64,000 nt of DNA. Source: an uncultured Halocynthiibacter sp. Its GTDB lineage: Bacteria > Pseudomonadota > Alphaproteobacteria > Rhodobacterales > Rhodobacteraceae. Position numbers and translations under genes: made by a program. Location of the stretch: contig CANNCD010000001.1 in assembly GCA_947503035.1 (NCBI GenBank), positions 62,001 through 126,000 on the forward strand, in the 5' to 3' direction. Under the pieces are notes generated by a model. That model made no database searches and had not been told where the DNA came from. It was given only the letters and a program-made list of their open reading frames with translations. Positions 25,763 through 35,279 of this stretch are shown in pieces (the stretch's first letter is position 1; every line of letters starts with the position of its first letter).

Positions 25763-26942
25763 GGGGCCACTCCGCGATCCGTTGCAAATCGTGTTTTCCT
25801 GATGCGGTTTTCGGGAGATCCGTCACAACGTTTATGGTCTTCGGGGCGATCAGCGACCCAAAACGGTCGCGCAATTGGTCACGAAGCATATCGACGTCCA
25901 CGTCACCCACCACATATGCGCGCAGCACATGTCCGCGAGACGGGTCGGGCGTGGCAATAACGCAGATGTCATTGACGCCGCGTTGGTCGCGAATGGCCTG
26001 CTCGATCTGTTCGGGAAATACGTTTTGATCGGCGATGGTCACCATACGATCACGTCGCCCCGATATAAAGAGATAGCCGTCGGTTAACCGTCCAATTTCG
26101 CCGACGCTGACCCAATCGAGGGCGCGGGCGCCATCTGCGTAATCGGTAAACAGATAGGGGCTTTGAACCCAGATTTCGCCGATGCCATCGGCGGTCGCGC
26201 GAATGTCGAGGTTCACATCGGGATAGGGGCGACCGACCGACCCATCGGGGGTATCGGCATCCGACATGGTGATAAAACTGGTCTCGGAGGCGCCGTAAAA
26301 TTCGCGAATGTCGGCGTTTGGGAACCGCGCGGAGATGGTGTCGCGCGTCGCTGCATCCAAGGTTCCACCGCCGCAAAAGATATGGCGGACCTTTGGCGCG
26401 GTGCCGTTGCGAAACCGTCGAAGTTGCGAGGGCGTCGCATAGATGACAGTCACGCCCACATCAGAAATATCCGTTACCGTACAATGGCTTAGGAAATGGA
26501 TCTCCGCTCCGATATGCGTGGCCTCGATAGCGGCATAAAGCGAAAGCGAATGTCCCAACCGCCCCAAAATAGCATATGTGTCATCGGGCGACAGGCCAAA
26601 CATCGACACATTTTGGTCAAAGCTTTTGATCCACGATGCATGGCTGCGGCGAATGCGTTTCGGGGTGCCGGTGGTGCCGCCGGTTTGCGTTTGGAAAAAC
26701 GACCCATCGCGGGGAACTGTCGGGGCTGGCCCCGTTGGAATGTCGTGACAGACACAGAATTCTTGGCCGTTGTCCACGGCGTCCCACATGTGATCCGTCG
26801 CCGAAATCGGGTCAAGGTCTGCGATGAAGATCACATCGTCAATGACGGCCGTGGGTGTGGGCACAGATGGTCCCGTCGCATGGATGCGCGCGGCGGGATG
26901 GCGGCAAAATCGCGCGGGGTTATTTGATCCGCGTGCTGGCAC
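25752..26942 (-). CDS. Short AMP-forming acyl-ligase-like protein
   Basis: The 396-residue protein carries the adenylating core from motif A3 onward: TGGTTGTPK (87-95), YGASET (216-221), GRRDRM and the C-terminal lysine K383 in KTASGKHDL. The N-terminal subdomain of about 100 residues seen in normal acyl-CoA synthetases is missing, and motif A7 has E282 in place of the usual TGD aspartate. GTG 26942 is used as start; it overlaps the cytidylyltransferase by 23 bases, and the overlapping frames suggest coupling. The ligand cannot be predicted. Confidence 0.78.
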   Translation of the reverse strand: MPARGSNNPARFCRHPAARIHATGPSVPTPTAVIDDVIFIADLDPISATDHMWDAVDNGQEFCVCHDIPTGPAPTVPRDGSFFQTQTGGTTGTPKRIRRSHASWIKSFDQNVSMFGLSPDDTYAILGRLGHSLSLYAAIEATHIGAEIHFLSHCTVTDISDVGVTVIYATPSQLRRFRNGTAPKVRHIFCGGGTLDAATRDTISARFPNADIREFYGASETSFITMSDADTPDGSVGRPYPDVNLDIRATADGIGEIWVQSPYLFTDYADGARALDWVSVGEIGRLTDGYLFISGRRDRMVTIADQNVFPEQIEQAIRDQRGVNDICVIATPDPSRGHVLRAYVVGDVDVDMLRDQLRDRFGSLIAPKTINVVTDLPKTASGKHDLQRIAEWPHDP

Positions 26943-27324
26943 GTTTTTTCAATTCCGTGGTCGAGACGGCCTCGGTGCGGGGCAGGTATTTGACGGTGCA
27001 TAGATCGGCAAGGTCGTCAAAATGTCCCTCCCAATCGCCGCCCATGGCGAACATGTCGGCCTTATATTTCACGATATCGTCGCGTTTTTGTTCCCAGTTA
27101 TGTTCTGGAAATACCTCATCCACATACCGACAGGCGCGCAACACCTCGGCACGGAATTCATAGGGAACCACTGTCTTTTTGCCCTTAAGCGCGTTGAATT
27201 CGTCCGATGAACAGCCAACGATCAACTGATCGCCAAGCGCCGCAAGACGTTGCAAAAGACGCACATGCCCGTGATGAAAAAGATCAAACGTCCCATAGGT
27301 CAGGATCCGGCGGGGTTTCGTCAT
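26920..27324 (-). CDS. TagD-like cytidylyltransferase (glycerol-3-phosphate type)
   Basis: The 134-residue protein has YGTFDLFHHGHVRLL with the HxGH pair H17/H20, and the C-terminal RTEAVSTT, both typical of TagD (CTP:glycerol-3-phosphate cytidylyltransferase) and related CDP-alcohol enzymes. Length is standard. ATGA overlaps the LicD gene upstream. It would make a CDP-alcohol or -amine donor for the LicD enzyme; glycerol is the default guess but not shown. Confidence 0.9.
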   Translation of the reverse strand: MTKPRRILTYGTFDLFHHGHVRLLQRLAALGDQLIVGCSSDEFNALKGKKTVVPYEFRAEVLRACRYVDEVFPEHNWEQKRDDIVKYKADMFAMGGDWEGHFDDLADLCTVKYLPRTEAVSTTELKKRASTRIK

Positions 27325-28232
27325 TGTTCGATCTCCTGCAAGAACGTTTTGAATTTCTCGTTTGCCTCATCCCATGGGAATTTGAAAATGGGGTCGGGTT
27401 CACGCCACGCAGGGGTATAGTTCACGGCCAACATTTTTTCCGGATCGGCGGGAATCTGGTGGCCCGTGACGTCGCAGGGTTTGAGGGGCAAGACATCCTC
27501 CACGTCCAAATCCGCATAGGTGTGTGGATAGACATAGAATTTACCCTCGGATTGCCACGCGGGGAACAGGTCGATCTGAACGCCATCAATCGGGGGCAGC
27601 TTGAGGATTGCGTCATTGGTGACGTGCTCGGCATCATAGACACCGGTGTCGATCAGACGTTTTTGCACCGCGCGCCATTCGATTGCCGCGTCTTTTTCGT
27701 TGTCCGCCTTAAGGATCAAACCAAGATCAACGTCATCGTCGTGATCAATCAATTTCTTGTCACGAACCACCCCAAGAAGGGTGCCAGAGTTCAAAAACGC
27801 CTCATATCCTTCGTCCTTAAGAAAGGCCAAATGCGTGCCAACGTGATCCCAAATCGCGCTGTGTTCTTTGCCAGAAAAGACCGCCATGCCATAGCCATGG
27901 TTGGTCAGGCTTTCGGGCGCAAGATAGGTGTTGATCCGTTCATAGAACGCCATAAATTCATCAAGGTTGCCCTGAGATTGGCGTTTTTCACGAAGTTTTT
28001 TCAGAAAGCCAATAACCCGCGACGGACGCGACCGTCGGATCACGCAGATCATGATGATCGCCTCAAGCCAGTCGGTGGTCAGTGGACGCCGTTTGATGTG
28101 GTTCAATTCCACAAAATACCGCCGCGCCGCAATCCCCGTGGATTTCGTCAGGAGTTCGGCCATAGCAATTTGGCGGATTTCGAACTCGCGGGTGTGTACC
28201 GTTGTGGGGTACTCTTGTTCGGCTTCTGACAT
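27321..28232 (-). CDS. LicD/fukutin-family nucleotidyl- or phosphotransferase
   Basis: The 303-residue protein has the LicD core FLNSGTLLGVVRDKKLIDHD followed by DVDLG, that is, GTLLG at 150-154 and DDDVD at 165-169, which bind metal. LicD enzymes transfer phosphocholine or similar groups from CDP-linked donors to glycans, while fukutin relatives transfer ribitol phosphate. It is the first gene of the leftward LicD-TagD-ligase-thiolase operon. An SH3-domain secreted protein lies upstream on the same strand, 89 bases away. Confidence 0.85.
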   Translation of the reverse strand: MSEAEQEYPTTVHTREFEIRQIAMAELLTKSTGIAARRYFVELNHIKRRPLTTDWLEAIIMICVIRRSRPSRVIGFLKKLREKRQSQGNLDEFMAFYERINTYLAPESLTNHGYGMAVFSGKEHSAIWDHVGTHLAFLKDEGYEAFLNSGTLLGVVRDKKLIDHDDDVDLGLILKADNEKDAAIEWRAVQKRLIDTGVYDAEHVTNDAILKLPPIDGVQIDLFPAWQSEGKFYVYPHTYADLDVEDVLPLKPCDVTGHQIPADPEKMLAVNYTPAWREPDPIFKFPWDEANEKFKTFLQEIEQ

Positions 28233-28321
28233 AGTGTTGCTTTCATAAATTATTTACAAAACCTAGCGGAATTGAGCGCTCGAAGTAAACTCATTACCGA
28301 CGGCATGGTTTCGGAATTGTC

Positions 28322-28825
28322 TTATTCTCGGATTTCATCCGGAAGGACGCCCCAAAATGACGTTTTTCGCGCCCATCCTTTGTGCCCATCGATGCTGAGT
28401 TTGCACCAATCGATGTTGCATTCATGGAGCCGCGTGATCACGCCCAGCTCAAGCCGCGCGATTTCCGTGGCCCCATCAACAGGACGCGACAACAGCGCGG
28501 TGAGGTCTTCTTCGATCAACGCCGTGCGCACACCAGACAACAGGGAATAATGCACCCAGCCCCCCGCGCCATCGCGGTCGCGGATGCGCCGCCAGTGTTC
28601 ATATTCGCCGATGATCTCAAGCGGCAGCCCGCGGTGTTGGAATACCCAGTCGATCCGATGGGTCAGACCCGGGCCGCGACGCGCGTTACCCTCTGAGGTT
28701 TTGAGGCTCACGAAACGGGGAATAGGGCGGTTTGTGACGGACCCGCGCGCTTGTTCTTGGGCGTGAACCACGGGGGCGACGACCGACAACAATGCTGCGA
28801 CAATGGGGATGCCAAAGCGTATCAT
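28322..28825 (-). CDS. Secreted SH3-domain protein
   Basis: The 167-residue protein has a signal peptide (cleavage likely after VVHAQ), then an SH3-like fold containing FVSLKTSEGNARRGPG and WVHYSLLSG. Such domains bind peptidoglycan or proteins in the envelope. It is divergent from the hydroxyacid dehydrogenase and upstream of licD on the same strand. Confidence 0.85.
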   Translation of the reverse strand: MIRFGIPIVAALLSVVAPVVHAQEQARGSVTNRPIPRFVSLKTSEGNARRGPGLTHRIDWVFQHRGLPLEIIGEYEHWRRIRDRDGAGGWVHYSLLSGVRTALIEEDLTALLSRPVDGATEIARLELGVITRLHECNIDWCKLSIDGHKGWARKTSFWGVLPDEIRE

Positions 28826-28959
28826 GTAACCTCAATTTTGCTCGTTGCGCCGTTTGCCGGTGCATTTTTATGTTCTCTACGCATGATGGGTTGTGCCCCC
28901 TTGCGTCTCGGGGCACTGTTACAAATAAACGCGTCAAAGAAAAGCCGAGGAGATGCGAA

Positions 28960-29946
28960 ATGTCCGATAGACGTCTGAGTGTTGTCGTTACGCGACGGTT
29001 GCCCGACACCGTCGAGATGCGTCTCAAAGAGCTTTTCGATGTGAAGCTGCGCGATGATGATACGCCGATGACCAAACAGGAATTGGTGGACGCGATGAAG
29101 ACCGCGCATGTGTTGGTGCCGACGGTGACGGATCATATTGATGCGGGGATGTTGGCGCAGGCAAATCAGGATTTTCGGCTGATTGCCAATTATGGTGCGG
29201 GGGTGGATCACATCGATGTTGCAACCGCGCGCCAACGTGGGATTTTGGTGTCCAACACGCCGGATGTGGTCACCGAAGACACGGCCGATATCACCATGTT
29301 GCTGATCGCCGGTGTGCTGCGTCGTATTCCACAGGGCGAACGTTTGTTGCAATCCGGCGAATGGACCGGTTGGAGCCCGACGTCGAACCTTGGCGGGCGG
29401 ATCGCGGGCAAACGGTTGGGTATTTTGGGAATGGGGCGGATTGGCCGTGCGGTTGCGCGCCGCGCCGACGTCTTTGGGATGCAGGTGCATTACCACAATC
29501 GAAAACGGCTTCGTCCCGAACAGGAAGAGACCCTTAAGGCGACATTTTGGGACAGCTTGGATCAGATGGTTGCCCGTGTCGATGTGGTGGCGGTCACCGT
29601 GCCGCACACACCGGCCACGTTTCATTTGATGAACGCACGCCGGTTGCGGTTGATGAAACCCTCGGCGGTGATTGTGAATACGTCGCGCGGCGAGATCATC
29701 GACGAAAACGCTCTGACGCGGATGTTGCGCGCCGGTGAATTGGCGGGGGCGGGGCTCGATGTGTTTGAAAACAGCGCCGAGATCAACCCACGCCTGCGCG
29801 CCCTTGATAATGTGCTGTTGCTACCGCATTTGGGGTCGGCGACCCTTGAAGCGCGGGTGGAAATGGGTGAAAAAGTGATGATCAACATCAAGACCTTTGA
29901 AGACGGGCATCGTCCGCCGGATTTGGTCGTTCCTGCATTCACCTAG
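28960..29946 (+). CDS. D-2-hydroxyacid dehydrogenase (glyoxylate/hydroxypyruvate reductase type)
   Basis: The 328-residue protein has the Rossmann motif GILGMGRIGRAVARR, NTSRGEIIDE with the active-site arginine, and the catalytic His in LLPHLGSAT. It is of the GyaR type that reduces glyoxylate or hydroxypyruvate. GAGGAG is placed nine bases before ATG 28960. The sulfotransferase-like gene follows after 12 bases and is probably co-transcribed. Confidence 0.9.
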   Translation: MSDRRLSVVVTRRLPDTVEMRLKELFDVKLRDDDTPMTKQELVDAMKTAHVLVPTVTDHIDAGMLAQANQDFRLIANYGAGVDHIDVATARQRGILVSNTPDVVTEDTADITMLLIAGVLRRIPQGERLLQSGEWTGWSPTSNLGGRIAGKRLGILGMGRIGRAVARRADVFGMQVHYHNRKRLRPEQEETLKATFWDSLDQMVARVDVVAVTVPHTPATFHLMNARRLRLMKPSAVIVNTSRGEIIDENALTRMLRAGELAGAGLDVFENSAEINPRLRALDNVLLLPHLGSATLEARVEMGEKVMINIKTFEDGHRPPDLVVPAFT

Positions 29947-29958
29947 GGATTTCGCACT

Positions 29959-30717
29959 ATGTCCGACAGCCTCGAAACCACAGGCTATGAAGCCGTCCGC
30001 TATGGGGACGCGCCCATCGATCAGATGCAAGTTTGGGGCGAACGCTGTTCGGGGACGAACTATGTTAACGTCCTGACGAAAAAGAACATTAAGTGCAAAA
30101 CCACAAGATCGTTGGGCTGGAAGCACGGCTTTGTGCAACAGTATTCGATCCCAAAGAATACACTGGTAATTTGCTCCATGCGCAATTCAACGTCGTGGAT
30201 CAAAAGCCTGTATCAAAAGCCGTGGCATTCGATCAAGGACGTCCAAGACGCGTCCTTTTCCGAGTTCATTCGGATGCCATTTGAGACCCGCGTCGATCAT
30301 GTGAAATATTTCCCCAAGGCCCAAGTGGGAGACGTTGTCCAACAGGACCGACACCCGATCACCGGCGAGCCCTTTGAAACCCCATTCGCCATGCGCACCG
30401 CCAAGCACGAGGCGATGTTGGGGCTGCGCGCGCGCGGCTGTAATGTGGTTCTGGTGCATTTCGAACGGGTTCTGATTGATCCACAACGGTTTCTCGAAGA
30501 CATCCGCCGCGACTTCGGTGTCAAGCTCATGTTCAAACGTCAGGGTATCACGAAGCGGTACGGCACGCGGTTCAACGCGCTGGATGGCAAGCCACGCGAT
30601 GTGTCGATTGGCGATATGTCGGCGGCGGATCAGGCGGTTCTGGATGCCCAAGCGGCCAGCGATATCGAGCGGCGGCTTGGCTATGGCGGCGGCGTTACAT
30701 ATCCGGCGGCGCCCTAG
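29959..30717 (+). CDS. P-loop sulfotransferase-like protein
   Basis: The 252-residue soluble protein has an early loop GERCSGTNYVNVL, similar to the PAPS-binding P-loop (GxxSGTT) but with asparagine, and a central stretch (MRNSTSWIKSLYQKPWH). It fits the roseobacter sulfotransferase-like group. It shares the CTAG stop with the convergent DUF6500 gene. It may decorate envelope glycans, as suggested by the LicD operon close by, but this is only inference. Confidence 0.65.
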   Translation: MSDSLETTGYEAVRYGDAPIDQMQVWGERCSGTNYVNVLTKKNIKCKTTRSLGWKHGFVQQYSIPKNTLVICSMRNSTSWIKSLYQKPWHSIKDVQDASFSEFIRMPFETRVDHVKYFPKAQVGDVVQQDRHPITGEPFETPFAMRTAKHEAMLGLRARGCNVVLVHFERVLIDPQRFLEDIRRDFGVKLMFKRQGITKRYGTRFNALDGKPRDVSIGDMSAADQAVLDAQAASDIERRLGYGGGVTYPAAP

Positions 30718-30926
30718 GACGCCACCATCGCGCGGATTTTCACCGCCTTTTCAAAATGATCAAGCTGGTGGGTTTCGATCCACCATGTCGCGGCCTCCAT
30801 CAAGAGGGCGGGGTCGTCATTTTTGTTCTTGAAAAACGCATAGAACGACAGCCCAACGCCGTCGCCCTTTGCTTTTATCTTGGCGTCACAGACCTCGATG
30901 ATCTTGGCGCGCAGGCTATCGCGCAT
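30714..30926 (-). CDS. Small DUF6500-like protein
   Basis: The 70-residue product ([20 protein letters not shown], then GLSFYAFFKNKNDDP and WWIETHQLDHFEKA) looks like the conserved small soluble family called DUF6500. It follows panB on the minus strand with a shared base (TAATG), so it is translated from the same message. Function is unknown. Confidence 0.7.
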   Translation of the reverse strand: MRDSLRAKIIEVCDAKIKAKGDGVGLSFYAFFKNKNDDPALLMEAATWWIETHQLDHFEKAVKIRAMVAS

Positions 30927-31735
30927 TAACGATACACCTGATCTTCGCTTGGGAAGGCGCGGGATTTGACCTCGTCGGCATATTCACCAACCGCCTGTTC
31001 GATCATGTCGCCCAAGGCACCGTAGACCTTTACGAATTTTGGGGTCCACGGGGACAGGCCAAGCATGTCTTCGAGAACCAAAATCTGGCCGTCACATTTT
31101 GCCGACGCACCAATACCGATGGTCGGGATAGCGATGGCCTCGGTGATTTTCGCGGCCAGTGGTTCGACCATGCCCTCAAGCACCACGGCAAAGGCGCCTG
31201 CCTCGGTGATGGCGCGGGCGTCTTCGAGGTGAAGGTCCCATGTGTCTTCGTCGCGACCTTGGGTTTTGAACCCGCCCATCACGTGGGACGATTGCGGCGT
31301 CAGACCGATATGGGCCATCACAGGGATGCCGCGTTCGGTCAGGAATTTGATGGTTTCGGCCATCCGCGCGCCACCCTCAAGCTTGACCGCGCCGCACTGT
31401 GTTTCCTTCATGATCTTGGCCGCATTGCGAAAGGCCACGTTGGGGGATTCCTCGTAGGTGCCAAACGGCATGTCGACCACGACCAACGCCTTTTGGGTGC
31501 CTTTCACCACGGCCTGACCGTGCATGATCATCAGATCAAGAGGCACGCCGACGGTGCTTTCCATGCCGTGCATAACCATTCCAAGGCTGTCACCGACCAG
31601 AATGAAATCCGCGTGTTTGTCGACGATCGCCGCCGTATGCGCGTGATAGGAGGTCAAAGAAACGATGGGTTCGCCCCCTTTGCGGTTGGCGATCTGGGGC
31701 ACGGTGGTGCGACGGATTTGCGTTTGCTTTGACAT
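30926..31735 (-). CDS. panB: 3-methyl-2-oxobutanoate hydroxymethyltransferase PanB
   Basis: The 269-residue enzyme has the PanB signature [22 protein letters not shown] near the start (partly quoted) and normal length. It makes ketopantoate with methylene-tetrahydrofolate as the one-carbon donor. GAGGAG lies before ATG 31735. It is 14 bases after panC. Confidence 0.96.
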   Translation of the reverse strand: MSKQTQIRRTTVPQIANRKGGEPIVSLTSYHAHTAAIVDKHADFILVGDSLGMVMHGMESTVGVPLDLMIMHGQAVVKGTQKALVVVDMPFGTYEESPNVAFRNAAKIMKETQCGAVKLEGGARMAETIKFLTERGIPVMAHIGLTPQSSHVMGGFKTQGRDEDTWDLHLEDARAITEAGAFAVVLEGMVEPLAAKITEAIAIPTIGIGASAKCDGQILVLEDMLGLSPWTPKFVKVYGALGDMIEQAVGEYADEVKSRAFPSEDQVYR

Positions 31736-31749
31736 GGTATTCTCCTCAC

Positions 31750-32595
31750 TTAGGGGGTGGTGACACGTTGATCGATCAACAGAACGTCACCGAATTGGGC
31801 AGAAATCATAAGAGCCACGGGCGTTGCAATGGGTCCAACCAATGGCGCCAGCGTTTCAGCCGCAGCGATATCAATTGCTACATTGGATGCGCGGCGTTCG
31901 GTTTCAATAATATCGCGCAGGGCGGTGCCAAGGGTCTCGACTGTGGTGCCTTCGGCAACCATCCGGTCTGCAAGATCAAGCGCACGATTAAGAACAACGG
32001 CCGCCTCGCGATCCTCTGGCGAAAGACGTGCGTTTCGCGACGACATGGCCAGACCGTCGGCCTCGCGCACGGTGGGGATACCCGCGATTTGCACCGGCAA
32101 GAACAGGTCGCGCGCAAGGGTGCGGATCACCTGAAGCTGTTGATAGTCCTTTTCGCCAAATACCGCGATATCGGGCGTGACGATGTTCAGGAACTTGGTC
32201 ACGACGGTGGCGACGCCGCGGAAATGTCCAGGGCGTACTTCGCCATGAAGCATATTCGCGAGGGCGGTCGTTTCGACGATGGTTTCGGCACCGGCGGGGT
32301 ACATCGCGTCGGGGGTCGGGGTAAAGACCGCGTCCACGCCTTCGGCCTGAAGCAGAACCAAATCCGCGTCCACATCGCGCGGATATGCCGCAAGATCATC
32401 GGGGTTCTCAAACTGAGTTGGGTTCACGAAAATCGACACAATCGCGATATCGGCGCGGGCTTTGGCCTGACGGACAAGGGCAAGATGCCCATCGTGCAGC
32501 GCACCCATTGTCGGAACAAAAGCGATGCTTTTGCCCTGTGATTTAAAGTTCCCGACGGCACGGCGGATCTCGTCGATTTGCTTATAGACACGCAT
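31750..32595 (-). CDS. panC: Pantothenate synthetase PanC
   Basis: The 281-residue ATP-dependent ligase has [14 protein letters not shown] with the HxGH motif and the [12 protein letters not shown] loop close to KMSKS-like function. It joins pantoate and beta-alanine. It is the first gene of panC-panB and has GAGG ahead of ATG 32595. The 178-base region to the divergent dehydrogenase must hold both promoters. Confidence 0.96.
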   Translation of the reverse strand: MRVYKQIDEIRRAVGNFKSQGKSIAFVPTMGALHDGHLALVRQAKARADIAIVSIFVNPTQFENPDDLAAYPRDVDADLVLLQAEGVDAVFTPTPDAMYPAGAETIVETTALANMLHGEVRPGHFRGVATVVTKFLNIVTPDIAVFGEKDYQQLQVIRTLARDLFLPVQIAGIPTVREADGLAMSSRNARLSPEDREAAVVLNRALDLADRMVAEGTTVETLGTALRDIIETERRASNVAIDIAAAETLAPLVGPIATPVALMISAQFGDVLLIDQRVTTP

Positions 32596-32773
32596 TGGGG
32601 GATGCCTCGTTTTGATTGGTTATGGGGGTTGTACGCGGCAGGACCGAACCACGCAAGACACGTCACCCGAAAACGACCCTACGTCGGAATTATCCCATGA
32701 GGTGTCGGATGTGCCAATCTTAGATATCTGACGGCGGTGCACACTGGGAAAAAATAGCGCGGAGACATCACAT

Positions 32774-35263
32774 ATGAAAACCCATGTTAAGGCCCTCGTA
32801 GTGGGTGGCGGTGCGGTCGGCACGTCAATTGCATATCACCTGGCACGGGCGGGTTGGGACGATGTGATGTTGTTGGAACGCGACGAATTGACGTCCGGTT
32901 CCACATGGCACGCGGCGGGGCTTTTGCCGTATTTCAACATGTCCTATGCGACGACGCATATTCATGACTATTCGATCAAATTCTATAAAACCTTGGAGGA
33001 AGAAACCGGTCTGAATGCCGGGTTTTCGGTGGTTGGCAACCTACGTATGGCCCAGACCAAGGCGCGGATGGACGAATATATGGTCTATGCGACGACGGCG
33101 GAAACCTGTGGCGTGCCCTATGACTGGATGACGCCGGACCAGATCAAACAGCGCTGGCCTTTGGTGAATATCGAAGGTCTTGAGGGGGCGATTTACCACC
33201 CGACCGACGGGTATATTAACCCCGCCGATGTGACCATGGCGATGGCCAAGGGCGCGCGTCAACGCGGTGTGGTGATTGAACGCAAATGGCAGGTCGACGG
33301 CTATGTCTGGACCGGCGATCACTGGGACGTCACGATTACCAAAATGACCGAGCGCGGCGGCAACCTTGTGCCGACCGAACAAACCATGGTGATCCACGCC
33401 GAACATGTTGTCACCGCTACGGGCAACCACGCCCAACGCACCGGCGCGATGTTTGGTCTGAAAATCCCCGCCATTCCGGTTGAACACCAATTCATCGTGA
33501 CGGATCAGGACCCGATGTTGGTCGAATACCGCAAAGAGCACGGCGAACATCCGGTTCTGCGTGACGCCGACGCCAAATGGTATGTGCGCGAGGAACGCGG
33601 TGGCTGGATCCTTGGTCCATACGAAAAGAATGCGCCCGCCTGCTTCGAACATGGTGTGCCTGACAGCTTCCGCGCCGACCTGTTCCCGCTTGATCTGGAG
33701 CGTATCGAAGAGGAATACATGTCCTTCATTAACCGCATTCCGTCTTCGGAAACGGTTGGTCTCAAGGACGATTTCAACGGCCCGATCTGTTACACGCCCG
33801 ACGGTAACCCGTTGCTGGGACCGGCCCCTGGCCATCGCAACCTGTGGTTCGCCGAGGGGTTCAGTTTCGGCATCACCGCCGCCGGTGGCGCGGGCAAATA
33901 CCTTGCCGATCTGATGGTCAATGGCGAGGCCGAGATCGACATGGCGTCGGTTGATCCAAAACGGTTTGGGTCATGGATGACCACGGAATATGCCGCGCGT
34001 AAAAACGAAGAGGCCTATGACCACGTTTATATCCTCCACCACCCCGACGAAGAGCGCCCCGCCTGTCGCCCGCTGAAAACCGCGCCAAGCTATGACCGGA
34101 TGAAGGAACGCGGCGCGCAGTTCGGCTGCGTGAACGGCTGGGAACGTCCGAACTATTTCGCGCCCATCGGGTTTGACGACACCGCCGCGCGGTCCTTTCG
34201 TCGTGGCGGTTGGTGGCAATATGCCGTCGATGAGGCCCGCGCCATCCGCGAAGGTGTCGGCATGATCGACGCCACGGCGTTTACGAAACACGAATTGCGC
34301 GGCCCCGGTGCGACGCAATTCTTGGACTGGTTCACCTGTAACAAACTGCCGCGTGTGGGGCGGATCAACCTGACCTATGCCCTCACGTCTGCGGGGACGA
34401 CGCGCACGGAATACACCATCGTACGCACGGCCGAGGACGCCTATACGTTGATTTCTGCCGGCGCATGGCAGGCCTATGACAGCGATTATTTGGCCAAAGC
34501 CGTCGAAGATAAAATCGGCGAATTCGGCTATATGCATCTGGCGGATGTGACCAACCAAACCGGCGTTTTCGCGCTGGCTGGCCCGAAATCACGCGACCTG
34601 TTGAAGAAGCTGATCGTGGATGCGGACCCCGAAACGGCGCTGTCGAACAAACGGTTCCCGTGGCTGTCGGCCAAGCGGATCGAATTAAAGATGTGCCCTG
34701 TGAACGCGATCCGCGTGGCCTATACCGGTGAGCTGGGTTGGGAGTTGCACCACCCGATTGAGATGCAGAATTACCTGTTCGACCAACTGATGGCGGCGGG
34801 CGAAGAGTTCGGCCTGAAACTGGTGGGCGCGCGGGCGCAAAACTGGCTTCGGCAGGAAAAGTCATACCGTGCCTTTGGCAACGAACTGGGTCGTGATGCG
34901 ACACCCGCCGAGGCTGGTCTTGATCGTTTCATCGATTTGGAAAAGGATTACCTTGGCAAGGACGCGATGCTCAAAGCCGGCATTCGCAGCAAATGCGTCA
35001 CCGTGCTGATCGACGGGCCAGACGACGCCGACCCATGGGGCCGTGAGGCGCTTTATGTCGGCGATAAACGGGTCGGGCGCTTGACGTCGGGTGGCTATTC
35101 CGTGGCCTTTGGGAAATCCATCGGCATGGGCTATGTCGCGCCCGAACACGCCGAGGTTGGCACCAAGATCAAGGTCAAGATGTTCGATCAACTGTGGGAT
35201 GCCGTCGTCACCGAAGACAGCCCCTATGACCCAACAAACGCGACCATTCGTCAGAACGGCTAG
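32774..35263 (+). CDS. Dimethylglycine/sarcosine dehydrogenase (FAD and GcvT domains)
   Basis: The 829-residue protein has an FAD-binding DAO domain (VVGGGAVGTSIAYHL at 9-23 and TWHAAG with H46, the covalent-FAD position in DMGDH), an FAO linker (about 370-430), a GCV_T folate domain (about 430-705) and its C-terminal domain. It oxidises dimethylglycine or sarcosine and passes the methyl group to tetrahydrofolate as methylene-THF. GGAGAC lies 8 bases before ATG 32774. Which of the two substrates it uses is not decided by sequence alone. Confidence 0.9.
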   Translation: MKTHVKALVVGGGAVGTSIAYHLARAGWDDVMLLERDELTSGSTWHAAGLLPYFNMSYATTHIHDYSIKFYKTLEEETGLNAGFSVVGNLRMAQTKARMDEYMVYATTAETCGVPYDWMTPDQIKQRWPLVNIEGLEGAIYHPTDGYINPADVTMAMAKGARQRGVVIERKWQVDGYVWTGDHWDVTITKMTERGGNLVPTEQTMVIHAEHVVTATGNHAQRTGAMFGLKIPAIPVEHQFIVTDQDPMLVEYRKEHGEHPVLRDADAKWYVREERGGWILGPYEKNAPACFEHGVPDSFRADLFPLDLERIEEEYMSFINRIPSSETVGLKDDFNGPICYTPDGNPLLGPAPGHRNLWFAEGFSFGITAAGGAGKYLADLMVNGEAEIDMASVDPKRFGSWMTTEYAARKNEEAYDHVYILHHPDEERPACRPLKTAPSYDRMKERGAQFGCVNGWERPNYFAPIGFDDTAARSFRRGGWWQYAVDEARAIREGVGMIDATAFTKHELRGPGATQFLDWFTCNKLPRVGRINLTYALTSAGTTRTEYTIVRTAEDAYTLISAGAWQAYDSDYLAKAVEDKIGEFGYMHLADVTNQTGVFALAGPKSRDLLKKLIVDADPETALSNKRFPWLSAKRIELKMCPVNAIRVAYTGELGWELHHPIEMQNYLFDQLMAAGEEFGLKLVGARAQNWLRQEKSYRAFGNELGRDATPAEAGLDRFIDLEKDYLGKDAMLKAGIRSKCVTVLIDGPDDADPWGREALYVGDKRVGRLTSGGYSVAFGKSIGMGYVAPEHAEVGTKIKVKMFDQLWDAVVTEDSPYDPTNATIRQNG

Positions 35264-35279
35264 GGCGCGGGCGCCCTAG
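35260..35279. terminator. Symmetrical hairpin spanning both stops
   Basis: CTAGGGCGC and GCGCCCTAG flank two bases and include the TAG stop of the dehydrogenase and the stop of tamB on the other strand. A stem formed in either transcript makes a plausible bidirectional end signal, although there is no long T run. Confidence 0.5.

Noticed and set aside
24947-25960. Long plus-strand open frame opposite thiolase and ligase
   Set aside because: Gly/Arg/His-rich text without family features; antisense to well-supported genes.
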